A stretch of 64,000 bases of DNA from Temnopleurus reevesii (taxonomy: Eukaryota > Echinodermata > Echinoidea > Temnopleuroida > Temnopleuridae). The stretch lies in the NCBI GenBank assembly GCA_036244855.1, contig BQKZ01000416.1:35362-99361 (forward strand), given 5' to 3'. The translations under genes and the position numbers were made by a program. Below are positions 25,095 through 40,283 of the stretch, piece by piece (positions within the stretch are counted from its first letter, which is position 1; every line of letters begins with the position of its first letter). The notes beneath the pieces are model-generated. The model saw only the letters and a program-made list of their open reading frames with translations. It was not told the origin of the DNA and searched no databases.

Positions 25095-27225
25095 CTGTAG
25101 AGGATGAGAAACAAGAAACAATGGCTATTTACATTTTCTGTCATTGTTATCTGCCGTCTAAATACTGACCCCAAGTTTTAAACTGATACTTGAAGCTGAT
25201 TAATTCCCTAGAAATAATGATGTTTTGTTGTGGAATTCAAATTGATTCAACTGCTTTTTTTTCTTTAAAGGAGAATAAATTTTGGGGTCATGAAAAGGAA
25301 TCTAGTAAACTCTGAACCCTCTAAAGCTCTGCTATTATTATGCAAATATCTATTTAAGCTTAACTAAACTGTGTGCATCTTACAATAGACAGCTAAATAT
25401 ATCACAAATTGCATATGGCACTGATTAAGAGCATTAAACATACTAATTACAATTGGATTAGATGAATGAGTGAATATAGGCTCAGATATTTGAGCATGAT
25501 GTGAAGCATTATTTTAAGAATGTGAATGGAGCTAAACCTAAATCTACATAATTCATCTGTTTGAAAATGAAAATAATTATTAAAGATGATTCACTCTGTT
25601 TAAAAAAAAAAGCATCACACATGTGTACATGAGAAAAATGGTTTATAATGGGCAAGACTTAAACCTCTTGAAAGACGAACACATGATACGGTGGGCACAA
25701 AAATGTAAACAATTTGAAAGAATTTGTATGCAAGAGGAAAACTTTCCAGTTGCTCACCAGTTTGGGACCTCCATGAACCTCAAATTGAGGAAGTTGGAGA
25801 GGAAAGTCAATAGATATGATTATAAATCCCACCGAATCCTAATAAGCAGAGTTATTTTGAGGAATTCGACATTTGGAAACTTTGACGAAAGATAGCCGAT
25901 ATTACTTTCGCCCAGATCCTACAATAATCCATGTAGCGCTAGGTGGGAGAATTGAGACAAGTAAAAAATAGCTGGAATTTTTTCTTCAAAAGCACAGATC
26001 TAAAAAGAATGTGACCTACATGCACAAAAGAGAGCATGGACACAAGATAAAGAGGATGGAGAGATAGATAAGGAGAAAAAAGGACAACAAATATGTAAAA
26101 CAGGGAAAAGAACATACATGTAGGAAACAAGGAGGGATGTGGAGGAGAGAAGATTCAAGACCAAGAAATCAGCCTTTAATGAGATAAAGTACAGAAAGAA
26201 TGAAAGAAACCAATGAAACTTTTGAAATATGCATGTGGTACATAAAGTAAACTATTAAAGTGAAATGAGGAAAAATTTCATCTGGAAAGAAAAAAAAAAT
26301 GATGAGGGGTTATACATGTCCAAAAAGGGAAGAGAGACAGCCGAAGGAGAGAGAAAGAGAGAGAGGTATGCTGGGAGTTAATAGTGGATTGTTGTTGGAG
26401 AGAATGGGAAAAAAAAGAGAGAGACAGTGAGAAAGATTGGGGAAGAGTATTACAGTCAGCAAAAGCATAGTTGTTATTAACAAACACCAAGCTGAAAGGA
26501 GCTCGAGAGCGGGGCAAATGATGACGGAAGGATAGGCAACGTCGATACGGACTTGACAGAGGCATTGATCCATGTGACGTAAGGAGTCCAATCTGATGCC
26601 ACTCCAAGCTTCTATTTCACATTCAGACCATGACACTGATTGACACATGGCTAAATGGCGTCAGACGGCCCAGGCCACTATGCCTTTCACGCTCACTGGA
26701 ATTCATCATGTGGGAAGAGAGAGAGAAAGAGAGAGAGAGAGGGATAAGGGGTGGGGGGGGGGGGGGTAAAAGGGGGATTTAGGCAAGGGGATGTTTGTGA
26801 ATGATGGTTTTGAAGGAGAGACTGAGCAGAAAAAGAGGGGGGGGCATGAATGGTGTCAGGCCACTATACCTTATTCATGCTCTCTGGAATTCATCATGTG
26901 GGAAGAGGGAGGGAGAGAGAGAGGGAGAGAGAGGGGGGAGTTTTTTTTTTGGGGGGGGGGCGAATAGGTGAAGATAATCGGAAAGGAATGTAGAAGCTGA
27001 CTTGGGAAAGGAAGAGAGATGGGAGGGAATATTGGCAGGAATGGAGAGAAGAGATGGAAAAGGAAGTTTTAATGAAGAAAATTGATTGGAAGAGATAGTG
27101 CATTGAGATGGTAGACAAGAGCGGGAATTGTTAAGGATGTTGGTGATGGAGAGTAGGAAGACCAACAAAAAAAATAATAAAAGGGATGGGAGATGATTTG
27201 CAGAAATATGGAGAAAAGGAATGAG

Positions 27226-27266
<41 letters not shown>

Positions 27267-30200
27267 GAGAGAGAGAGATATGATCAATTTTCATGGGAAT
27301 GGTAATGGGAGGAATGGAGAAAGGGAGAAATAAAAACTTGAGAAGAGACTGAAGGGCACAAGAAAGAGGGGAAGGGAAAAACCATGGCAGAAAAAGTGAG
27401 GGGGGAGGCTAGAGAAAAGTTTGTGGTGACCAGGGCCCCGTAACATAAAGGTTAGCGATTAATTGCTATTTGATTTTGCGATCAATTGCAAACTTTAGTA
27501 CATGATTTGCCATAGACTTGCTATCAGATTAGCAATTAATCGCAAACCTTTCTGTTACGGGACTCAGAAGGGAATGCAAAGGGAAGGATAAAGAAAGAGA
27601 GGAATAGAGAGAGAATGAGAAACACAAAATACAAGGAAGAGGGACATAAGAAAGAATGAGAGGGAGAGATAGAGGGGCCGGTGAAAGAGACTCGATGATG
27701 GACGATTGTGACGGTGGCTGGAGTAATTTGAGTGGGTTGTTGGATTACATCCCCAGAAGTAACAGCATTACAACTATGCCGTGTGTCAAAAAATTGACAA
27801 ACAGATCATGTCTCTCACTAGACCCTCGTACATTACAACGTAGTATTAGACGTTCATGTGTGTGTAAGATACAAACAGCACTTGTTCCCTAGTGCTGCAA
27901 AAGTTCAGATATGAATTGAACTAATTGTGGATTATGTCTGAAGATGACACAAAAAGGCAACTATATGGACAGTGCAAAATTCTGATAGATAACAGTAAAA
28001 CGAATTCTACTGCCTGTCAAAAATGGAGAGACATAGAGAGTGGCATAGATGCACAAAGACAAAATGAAGAGAATATAAATGAGTATGACATGAAAGGGAG
28101 CAGAAAGCTAAACCTAAAGGGGGTGTTGTTCAAAAGTTGTAATTGATCACAAATCAACTGCAAATCAGTTGCAAATTCTAACGCGCACTTACATTCTTGA
28201 TTGGCACGTTCTGATCAACTTTTGAACAACGCCCACTTAGGGGGTGTTGTTCAAAAGTTGATCGCAAAGTGCAGTTGATCGGAACATGCCATTTAAAATC
28301 ATTGTTTCATGTGCCTCTTGTTAAATGCGCGCACCATGCACGAATGAAAATGAGTGTTACAATTTGCAAAGTTGCAGTTGATTTGCAGTTGATTTTGAGC
28401 AACATCCTATAAGATAGAAAAATTATACTATTGGTATATGGCCTGCATCATGATTTTGTGTAAAAATGGCAGTATGCTCACCAATCGCATCATTTTCATT
28501 GATTGTCTGGTGACCTGGTGACAAGAAAATATGATAAAATATATTACAGCATCTCTTCGCATTCACAGGTGCTATAATATCACCTAAACATTGTCTGTAG
28601 GTTTCCCTCATCTGTTGTGGGCACTCTCTAATATTCTTACCAAGATGTGTACAAATGGATAGTAAGATACTCCACCAAAGAATGGTTAAAAACAGTTAGT
28701 TTTGCTAAAGTCAAATTTGCATCATAAGTAGAATAACCACCCAGGCCATAGGTCTTAGTAGTGCACGTTTCTTTATATATTTTTTTTTACTGCAGCTATT
28801 TCTTCTGTTTGAAATGGATAGACTATGGCAAGGTTGACTGAATGTCACTCAAATAAGAGATATTTGTTCATTACCTTCAATCTTACAAATCCTCAGCATT
28901 TGCAGAATCAACAATATTCTTATAATTTCCTTTGGATTATCTTTATTGAACAATTTACCTTTCCATCCTGTCAATATGACATCATAAAGCTCCTGGATGT
29001 GGCTCCTCAGATCATGGATCTCTCCTGATAGTCCTAGACTACGTGCATAGCTCTGGCTGTAGTAGGAGCCTGGTCTAGCCTGGTCCTCAGGGCTGGTCTG
29101 GGTGCTTGTAAGTTCCAGTTGTGCTTCTTGGGTCTTGTTGAGTAGGATCTTGCCAGAGGTGCAGATAGAGAGGACCAGGTCCAATGGTTTCTTGACCTCC
29201 TGAAGGAAGACAAAGAGAAATTATGATTATTGACTCAGAGGTTCTCGTCAAGTATACAGTGTTTTTTTACCACGTCTGGGTGCTTGTGAGTTCAAGCTGT
29301 GCCTCTTAATATGTCTTGTTGAAAAGGATTTTGGCAGAGGTACATATATAGAGGACCAAGTCGACCTCCTGAAAAAAAGAGAAAGAGCAGTTAAAATAAG
29401 CAACCAGTTCCTGGTCTAGCTTGATTCTAAAGTTGGTCTTGCTGTTGGTTAGTTCCATTGGTGCCTCTTGGGTCTTGTTGAGAATGATCTTGGCACAGGT
29501 AAATGTGCAGGTATAGAGAGGACCAAGTCAAAGGGTTTCTTGACTTCCTGAAAAAAAAGGAGAAAGGTGAAGATAAGGTAATCAATTGGTTCCTGGGCTA
29601 CCATAATTCTAGAGTTGGTCTGGCTGTTGGTTAGTTCCATTTATGCCTCTCCGGTCTTGTTGAGGAGGATCTTGGCAGATGAGCATATGGAGAGGACCAG
29701 GTCCATTGATGGTTTTTAACCTCCTTCAATAAGAAAAAGAGAAGGGTGAATATATAAATGAAATCCTAGTCTTAGTATAATTTTGTATCTTGTCTGCATA
29801 CTAATTCCATCCAGTTTTGCCTCTTGGGTCTTGAGACAGATTTTGGCAGAGGTACAAATGGAGCGGACTAGTTCTAGGTGCTTCTTTAACTCCTGCTGAA
29901 GATAAAGGAATTGGGAGAAAACAAGCAAAATCTTGGGTAAAAGAGGAAGTCATAACACTTAGGTCTTGAGATAAAGATTTTCAAAATTAGATTTCTCCTT
30001 CCCAGATTTCAAATTCTTTCAAGCCATTGTTTTCACATAATGACAGTGACAATTCTTTGCTACTTCTCAGTTCTATAAAGTTCGAACGGAGTGAAAGAGT
30101 CCGCCTCCACCATATAATTTTTTATTTTAAGTTTCCCTATCATAGGACGTATTTTTTTTTATGATCATTCGATGGGAAGGGCGCAGAGTATAGTCCACTC

Positions 30201-33200
30201 CAGGTAAACCTTCAAGGGAGCTCGAGACGAAAGAATATCAATAGCGCTGTAATGGATCTACATAGAGGATAAATATAGCTCTACGTAGGTCTCAAAGTTT
30301 CAATGAAAATATCTCTCAACACGGCCAGTAATTGATTGCATTAACCTGTGTATCAGCAATAGGGAGACCCAGGGGTATCAATCGCTAACTCCATGTATCA
30401 AGTTATTTGATCAACGTCATACAGGTACACGTATGCACATACAGTACATACTGCAATTAATTCCCCTCGATTCATATTTCAAATTGCAAGGCATTAAAGA
30501 AATAATTGTTGGATAAATTTGCTGATGCAATGCAATTATCTACTCATCATTGAATGCAAAGAGCTAGAAATATTTGTTTGTAAACGGATATCTTGGTTAC
30601 TGCGTTCACATAATGCCGATTTGGGAAGAGAAATATAGACACACACACAAAAAAAGATTTTTACCCCCTTAAAGATAGAATACTACTTTTGCGAGCTAAA
30701 ATCTGACGTTCCAAGAATTTAATGTTACGATAAAGGGTATAAATTATGACCATAATCTATCGCCAATCAAGTAAGCTCGAATATGGCTATATTATATATG
30801 TATTTCAAGTTATTTTAATTTACTTGAATTTTACAGCCGACCAATTAGTACACCGTGCATTCAAAATTCAAAACAGTTGTTGACTGATCGTTGACCAATA
30901 GCGCAAGAGTATCTCTCAGTGCGTATTCCGCATGGTGTGGCAGTGTATTGAAGTGCATACTGTACTGTATGCTCTTACAAGATAAAAAAAAAAAATAAAG
31001 TAATACGAAAAGAGTATCACGATACCATTGGTGTAAAGATGAATTATGATAGAATAAATTTTTATTTGAATTAAATATTCTGGACAACATTCGACCAAAA
31101 TTTTTCATAGAGGTTGTTCTTTTGACATATTTGAGGTAAACAACAAGTTGTAGGAATAACCGTAATGTGTGCAAATGTAGTTTTCTACCTTCAATGAATG
31201 ACGCATAATACCCTTGCGACTTTATGAAAGTGATTTTTATTGTTCAGAGATTTTACTCACCCATAGAATATGCGATCATACCGATTTGCATACAAACGCT
31301 AGCCAGATCCTGCAATTTTTGATACCTGAAACCCCCCCCTTAAAAAGTTATCCTACATGTACTTTCAATAAGGGGGTAAATCTTTCCCTGTTGTGTTTAT
31401 TTGCACTTATGTCTAGCACAGATTGCATCTAATCTAATCTAAAATCTAATCTAAAATACAAAATGTGTAATTGAACTTTTCTCAGATACCGGTCACTGAC
31501 AATATTGTAAATTTTCCATTGAGTTTACCTAAATTTGCTTACACTCACAAAATAACGCAAAAAAAATCCTGTGTAAAGCCTTCATGCACTTCCAGCACAA
31601 GAACAGCAGGTGCTATTCCAATACAAGTATTCCCCAACCTCTTCTTACATTATGTAAATATACCTGCACAGGCAAAGTTCACCCTAATTAGTACCTTGCA
31701 AATTAATCTGAAGGTGGCCTGAACTTTCACCCGCAATATGGCATCCTAAAAAATTGTTTCCCTTTCTCCCATATCGACAAGAAAATATGATGAGTCCTCC
31801 AGATGAGAGTGACGAGAGGAACAGTTAACCGATCAGCCCTCTGTTTTGAATGGTGCGGTAAGGAAAGGATCTAATTGCCGCTTGGTGCAGATAATGGTTC
31901 CGACCACAGAGTTGCCTAACTAGAGTATATCTTAACAAATTTGATTAGAGTTGATTAAGGGGGGATTAATTACCTTGCTCTAAGAGCTAGGGACTTGGGT
32001 TGATTGTCGCTCGTTTAAGGCTCAGGGAAACACTTCACAGCTCTCCTATTTCTACACGAAAATTGCTGAGACGAGAGTGGACTTTATAGCAGCAAGTTAA
32101 GCAAGATCATTCATGATTTAAGTATTTACTTGATTTCCTCTACCTTATTTCTAATATTAAATATTCATGTGAGCAAGGAAGCCCCTACCATTTTTTTTTT
32201 TTTTTACATTACAGTGACTTTTTGGCTAAAAAAAATGTCATTCAGCTGAGAAAATAATAGTTTTCTTTTATAGATTAAATTACAGACTTTTTATGTACGT
32301 TATGCAAACTAATACACATAGAAAATTTCTCACTTGAAAAGTTTATTCCTATCATTATGTGTACAAAACTTTTAAAAAGTGCTCAATTTGACATCTCTCT
32401 TAAATTTCTAGTTGTTTTCTCACATTAAAGCTTTTTCATCACCGCAATGAAAAAATGAACGATAAAGCCTGTTATAATGACTCTGCGTAACTCTATCTTG
32501 GTCTGGAAATATCTAGCAAAAATAGTGAGAAATGCCCTTATTTTGCACTTTTCTTCCCTTGATGTCTTGTGTTTGTTTCAAGAAACCGACACAGGTGGAA
32601 CATGACTATCGGCTTTTTACTTTTAACGCCTGTCTGAGGTGATAAATTTTGATGTAATTATGAGCTAAAATAGGTAAAGTTCTAAATCACTCCCTGTGGA
32701 ATAAGCGTCCTAGTTATAATTTTTCCATTTTTTTTTCATCTATAATTCAAAGTAAAGAATTAAGATGCATACACTCTACTTTTTCATTTCATTTGTTTTA
32801 ATTAATGAATCACAACTGTTGTGAGCTCTCCCTGTTAGTGTACAATAAATTCAAACAAAATTCCAACTTGTTAATCGTACCCTACTGATTGGGTATAAAT
32901 TCAGGTAACTAAGTTTGGAGTAATAAAGTTTAGAGTGTTAAAATCTGATTGTTTTCAACAAACTGATGCAATTGAATGATGAAACAAAACATAAAAAAGA
33001 GCAAAGGTACATAGTCAGTATTTTAGGGAAAAATTGCAGAAAAGTCAATCTAGTCTGGCATGTACAAAAGCCTATTTTCACTAAATGCAATAAAATGTAA
33101 TTTTTGTTAGAATAAAAATGAGACTGTGAGAAAAAAACACAAATATATCAACTATTCTCATAAATCATGCATAACAACATGAAAAACAGGGAAATGTGAT

Positions 33201-36200
33201 ATTATTACCAAACCAAAAGCAAGATCTCAGATGTACCACACTAAACGGGCACTACCGACGAGTCCGACAGCCCACGAGTCCGACAGCTTATGAGGCCGAC
33301 ATATTGAATAATTGGTGCACGAAATAGACATTACATAAAAACGGATTAGAGTCATACAACTCATTAATCCGACGAAATTATGAAAACGCACATGATTACG
33401 ACCAAACATAAATTTTGCAAATGAGACCGACTCTAGGTAAAATTGGTCTATTAGTCCGACAGTTTGCTTTTTGCCCAATAAGATTGACAGAAGTTTAAAT
33501 TGTATCTTAGTCCGACAATTTATAAATTTTGAGCATTACTCCGACATAATGAATAGCGCCATCTATGTTTCTTTATTAGAAAAGTTGATGTATAGGGTAA
33601 CCCAAGAAATGACATACAGTATATCGCGCTTTTCGATGATATAGCCTACTCATGTGAAAATTTTTAATTTTTTTTTATGGGGGGGGGGTGTTTCCAATAT
33701 CTTGAATCAGGGTGGACATCAATATTGCTTATTGTGCCAACCAAAGAATACGTCATTATATATATATTTCTAGGTTAAAAGGGTCCCAAATTGGAGGAGA
33801 AGACTTTTTTTTGCTTGCGAGTTGCCCGGTCCAGTTGCCAGTCATGAATTCCTGGGGAGGCTTTAGGCGCTACCCCCCCCCCCCCCCCCCCCCCCCCCCT
33901 CCCTCCGGGCCGAGTTATGAGAACGCCAAATTCTCCGTTAAAGGAGCCCCAACTTGGAGATGAGGACCTTTTCTTTATTTTTTTTTAATTTTTATTTATT
34001 CATTTATTCATTTATTTATTCATTTGTTTATTTATTTATTTATATATTTATTTATTTATTTATTTATTTATTTTCATTTATTTATTTATCTATTTATTTG
34101 CTTGCTTGCTTGCTGGTCGGTTGGCAGCTCCTGCTGGTCCCTGGGGGCACCAAATCGGGGGTGAAAACCTCTTTTTTTTGCTTGTCTGATCTCGCTGTCT
34201 CCCCAGGGTCGCCAAATTTGAGGTGAAGGCCTTTTTTGTATGTTTGCTGGCCACTTGCCAGTCATGAACACCCAGCGCGTGGGGGAGGCTTATTTTGGGC
34301 ACCAGCCCTCCCTCTGGTCAAGTTATGGGGGTGCCCAAATTTAGGTTAAAAGGGCCCCAAATTGGGGTGAAGATTTTTTTATTGTTCGCTTGTCAGTTGC
34401 CTGTCATCGGAGTCCGGCGACGCTAGCCGAGATATTGGCGCTCCCAAATTTCTTCTTCCTCTTACAAGCATCAAAACAAACAAAACAGGGAGCATTACGC
34501 AACCCAATATACGAGCAAAAGGGAGGAGTCTTATTTACCTCTGGCTTGCCCCCGAAAAAAATCTATGTCACAAAGGAAACCCGATATAATTTTGATACAC
34601 CCTGTACAAAATGGAGTTTGTACAACAACTACAGATGGTGCTTTTACAATTGTCGGACTAGAGTCCTATTTTTTTAATGTCGGACAAGCAGTATGTTATA
34701 TTGTTTTCTCGGTCTATTACATTATATTTACATTAGTCGGTCTCGTAGGTCTGTTTGCGCCGCTGTCGGGCTCAAAGCAAATAATTTGTCAGTGTCGATC
34801 TTGCGAGCGTGAAAGTCAAAATGTCTAGCTCGAACCTCATTTTGAAAATTGTTGATGTAGTAGGCTTTATACCGGGTATATACAATGTATTCATTTCTCT
34901 CGGACTCGTGGGCTGTCGGACTCGTGGGATGCTCCCCACTAAACTATATATAGTGTTGACTTTGGCATTTCTCTTTTTATCCCTAATCTTTCTTATCTTG
35001 TCCTTGAAATATTCAAATTCAAGGTCACATAAAAACAAGATTCAGGAGAGGTTCAAACAAAGTAGGGCATTTGGGAGTATGCACTTTACACACACGTACA
35101 CATGTACAGGTGCACGTAGTGATTAATCAGTTAATACAGGATGATACACTAAGCATCTGACATACTCAAGTTCAGGCTTCTTTTCTTCTTCTTCTTCTTC
35201 TTCTTTTCTTCCTCCTCCTTCTTCTTCTTCTTTTCTTATTCCTCCTCCTTCTTCTTCTTCTTCTTTTTCTCCTCCTCCTCCTCCTCCTCCTCCTCCTTCT
35301 TCTTCTTCTCCTCCTCCTACTTCTTTCTCTTCTCCTTTTCTTCTCCTTGCATAAATCTAACAATTGCTTCTAAAAAAGGAAAGTTTTTAGCTCATTTGCT
35401 CCGACATTTACTTATTAAATCATAATTATGCTTAAATGGACAAATCGATTGAAGCTATAAAGTCCTAATTAAATCATTGTAATGTCTTTTAATGAGGAAT
35501 GAGAAGAGAAAAAATGAAAATTGGAGTAAAATCGTTATTTTTCATTATAATTCATTTTTACCAGATTGTTTACATAATGAATGGTGAATTATCCTCGAGT
35601 ATCTCACAGATTCTGTTGCAGTTACCAACTCAAGGATCCCCATAGGTTCTGAAAATTCCTCACTGTTGAACAGATATGAAGAGAAGAAAGATTTCTCCAC
35701 TCAAACATTTTAAATCTAGGCATATTTCGGTATTCACATTCACTGTTATTGTTTACATATTCAAGTAACAAAAAAATATTAATTGGCTTGCACATCCAAA
35801 TCAGAAACATTCTTGAATGATAATCATTATACAGAGATATCTTTGCAATGGTCTTCAACATGGTAAGACAGAACCAACCATCCAATATCACTGCATAAGG
35901 CATAACTTGTGTTGCCAGGGTTATTTTCATGCTTTTTTCTAAAAATCCGCAAAAATAGAAATAAAGGGATCAATCTTTTATCTCTCATCCACTCTTCCTC
36001 TCCATCTGTCTAGCTGTCATTAATGATAAACCTCTGGAGCTTTCCACTCCTTTCCCTTGTGTAATTGTTTGTCTATCTCTCCGGTTGTCTGGGGGTCCCC
36101 CACCATTTCCACCTCACCCCATCGCCCATCTCTCCCCCAATCACGGCTGATCACCCCTGACAGTGAGCCGCACTCTGCAAACGTTCCCCAAGCAGGTGTG

Positions 36201-39200
36201 CATCACACACTACCCACACAGTGGAATGTCACACCCCTCATCGCCGCCACCGCCAGGCCGCTAGGCCGCCATCGCTGGCTGTCACTATCTTTCGGCCGGC
36301 TTGTGGTGGGGCATGTTGTATCCATTAGGATACCCACTCAATAGATTGCTGCATGATGTTATTGGACTTGGAAAGTTTAGTTGGTAAACATTGGTTGCTC
36401 GTCATGAGCCCTGAATGATACAGTGAACAAAGGGATTTTGAAACATACCCTGTTAATAGCTTCAAGGCATTTCACCTGTAGACCACAAAATCCTTGAAAA
36501 ATTCCTAGAAAATAACCACAACACAATCCATCTGTAAAGACCCTTAAACTCACGGTAGAAGATGTTGTATGTGCATTGAATGCATAGTTTGAACCCTGTA
36601 CCCTGGTTAATCCAGGAATCAAAACCACTAGACCACTACACCACTTGTACAAAGCACTGAGAGACTAAAACTCCAATAAATCTTATACAGTAAACAGCCA
36701 GGCATGCATTGGTCAGACATTGTTTGTAAAGATCGGAACAATAAAACTTGATTGGAAAACAATTAAAGTGCCATATCAGAGTAGCATTCCCAGGGTGTTC
36801 ACTGGCTAAACCCTGCGTAAGTTACACGTGATAACTGTGGATACGGTGTGAGGCTGGCGGATGTTGTGCATATTGAATTGAGATTTGAACCCTTTGCCAT
36901 ACATGTATGTATTTCAGGGATCCAACCACTTGACCAAAGAAACCATATGCCAAATCTAGTTATGAACCATAATCCTTAATCGCTTTAGGGAACTACCGGC
37001 AGGCCTTCCAATCCCTTGAGTTGTGCGGCCAAAAATGAGTGGTTAGTTTATTCCCACACATGAGTTTCAAATGTATTGAACCTTTTGAGATTCTGGGTCC
37101 TCAACCACTAAACCACAACACTTCCACAAAGACTAACTAAGTCCGGTGGTTCTTGTGCATGTATCTTGGGGCGCTTGAGGTAATCTCTTAACCAGGTTCT
37201 AATCTGAATGACCTGCCCTTGAACTCTACAAAGACACTACAAGTCAGTTTTCGCCAATCAAATTAGCGCCCTTATTGGTAGTGTCATTGTAAATGTCTCA
37301 TTTGAAAAGATAATTGAAACAGCAGCTACTGTTTTGGAAGGTATATGATTCCAAAACAAGTTCTATTCTTGTCCAAGTCCTGTCTTTATTCTAAAATCAT
37401 GAACACTGTATTGTCACTATATAAACAATGACAATTCATTCTTTCAATCAAAGAATATCATTCAAATATTTCAAGTTTGGGTAACCTCCTGGCCAAATTC
37501 ACTTAAATCCTAATTTACTTCATCTCCCTTCACTGGTTTGCTCTATTCCTTCCTCTTCCAAACATCGTTTGCTTCATCGAAAACTTTCTAAACAGTCAAT
37601 CCTTCATCCGTCTCTTTCCTTTTCACCAATCTTTCTTTCTCTTTCTCCCCGTTCCCCTCAAGCCTCCCTGTCTCTGTCTGTATGTCTCTCTCCTACTCTC
37701 TGCCTTTCTCATCCGCACTCTTTTTATTCCCCCCCCCCATTACCCTTTCTTTTCTATGTGCATATTGTATTTCCCTCTTCTCTTGCTCTCTCTCTCTATA
37801 ACTCTCCCTCCCTCTCTCTCTCCCTCTCTCTCTCAAACAACCCACTCAAAATGAACTAAATGTACATCTTACTCAACCTCATGATGTGTTTCATCTCACA
37901 TAAGAATTCTGTAAATTCTTGTGGATAGGAGAACCAGGTGGAGACATACTCTACGCGAAACAATGTCAGGGAAATTATGGCTTATTCACACTAGAGAAGG
38001 TTCCAACACAGGCAGGCAAACTTGTTTCTTGCTGCTTCTAACACTTTCTCTTGAATTGGCCATTACCTTACCCTTGGGGGATTTGTTATTTTATATTGAT
38101 TATGTCCGTGAAAAAAAGAAAATAAATGTTCAATTAAATTCAATTTAAATTTAAATAGTAAATTCCTAATTGTGAAAGGTATTCTATCCTAAACTTGGTT
38201 ATCTTCATGAAATACATGTATGTCAATTCTACTCCTGTGGGTATTAATTGTACTAAATTTTTGTTCAAATGACCCAACCATTATAAACTTTAATATTAAA
38301 CTACAAATGTCAGATATCATGAGAAGGGATCAATGTAAACTTCTTAAGAGTTTGACAATTGTGAATGAATTAAGGGATGGAGATTTTGAATATCCAGGGG
38401 CGTGAGTGGTAAGGTCCAATCTTTTATCAGCACCTTGCTAGGCTTACACCCTGCCAACACACTGATAGATCACTTGTCAGCTCCCATTTGCTTGTATGGG
38501 CCAAGAGGAGTTCTTTATGGGAACCATGGAGTATGCTCAACAGCAGGTCACGTAAGCTGTGAATTTCATATCCAGGATATCATTTCATGAAGCATGTTTG
38601 AGCGACACTTTGTCAGCACTGACTCTTTGACAGAGTTTGACCAGTGTGAACGAAGGGGATGGAGCTCTTGAATATCCAGGGGTGTGTGGGGTGTAAGTGT
38701 TGAGGTCCAATCTTTTATCAGCACCTCGCTAGGCTTACACCCTGCCAACACACTGATAGATCTCGTGTCAGCTCTCATTTGCTTGTGTGGGCCGAGAGGA
38801 ATTCTTCATGTATGCTTGTTGGGAATTGCATACATGTAACTATTGCATGATAGATTGTTGGAGCAACACAAAATCAGCACTGACTACTGTAAAACCAAAT
38901 ATTTAAGTGTACATAAGTTTTTAGCAAAATTACTAAATTTCAGAGCTTTTCACACATTAGTAAGAACTTTGATATTTTTCACTTTTATTCAAAGATTATT
39001 GTATATGAGTCTATGGGCATCTTAATGAGAGGAAATTTCAGCGAATGATCATGGTCACGAAATTTGTGAAAATAAAAACCCAGCGAAAATGTTCGCTTTT
39101 TCATTAAATTCAATTGAATCCCTGATTAAGTTTGGATGAAAAAAAATTCTCCAACTGCTGCTATGGTCATAGAATGACTGCTTGTCGCGATGACAAGCTT

Positions 39201-40241
39201 CATGAAATCCAGGACACCAAGTTCCACCAAGTTTGTGACCTGGGATTCAAAGGTTGCATCCTGTGACATTGTGAAATTTGTGCTGTGCACATAAGTTGCA
39301 TTCTGCATGCAAAATTCACGTCATGAATGTGGTTACAAACTTTGAATCTCCTGCTGTCAACGTGGCTTCCCGGCTCACAAACTTGTTATCCCAGGTCATG
39401 AACTTCGCAAATTTTACTTGTTGCTATTAAAGCGTTCTTCATAGCTACCATAGTTCTGCTTTCTCGATGATTGCACTATACCGCAGTCGGTCTAGGTCCA
39501 GTTCGGTGGAGTAGGAAGGTCCTGGTGCCCCATACCGCAATGTCAACCGCTAATCAGCATTAAACTTTTGGCAGTGTTTTATCTCCTCAGAAATGTGGGT
39601 CAATAAAGAAAGGCTTTTGGATTTGGGAAGTTTGGAAATCAATTCTTATGTTTTTCTTCTTTCCTGGTGTGGTTTATAGTACATGGGATATACATGACCA
39701 CCTGTCTTACAAAGTTGGTTAATAAAACAGAGTGGAAATTGTTTAAGCCTATCTAGCGTAAGAAAGTTGGAAACTCAATTTATAGGAAGATAGTTGACTC
39801 CAACAAATGATTTTAGAGCAACCCAAGGTGCAGTAAGAGTTATTATTATCTATTCTTTTTTTTTTTTTGCAAAAAAGCACCTCCTGTGATATGAATAATT
39901 TTCAACAACCAGCTCTGATGATAAAAACATCTGGAAGATTCGATCTGCTTCTTACACACCATTGGTATAACAATATTTTCAAAGGAATGTGTGTAGGGTA
40001 TGATATTGTCCCTTACAAATGAAATCCGTAGCAGAATGAAGTCCAGGTTGTGAAGTGGGCCTTGACAATCAGCATGTGGTCAGACGGTCAAGTGCTTGGA
40101 TCCATACCTGCTCACACCAACCCAAACAACTTTGACCAGATACAAGAAGATTTAACTCAGATATGGAATGATATGAACTTTAGATAGAGCTAGCCTCTCT
40201 CACAAATCATAATGAAAATATCAACAATATTTCATTCTGGA

Positions 40242-40283
<42 letters not shown>

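Larger units (their letters stand above)
25095..28958 (-). other. KIF14: KIF14 intron 19
   Basis: A 3.9 kb intron with donor at 28958 and acceptor before 25094. It is dominated by purine tracts at 26.3-27.4 kb and carries three small transposons. No additional exon is recognised. Confidence 0.75.

Noticed and set aside
25623..25895. 90-codon plus-strand frame inside KIF14 intron 19
   Set aside because: Lys/Arg-rich but no recognisable motif, splice context or repeat relation; kept as noncoding.
26278..27294. Ser/Leu-rich minus-strand frames
   Set aside because: They come from the purine-rich GA tract region.
35172..35363. Arg/Lys-rich minus-strand frame
   Set aside because: Translation of a CTT/CTC microsatellite.
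35622..35930. 102-codon minus-strand frame
   Set aside because: Longest non-repetitive frame in the large intron, but I recognise no domain, and AT-rich DNA gives such frames by chance.
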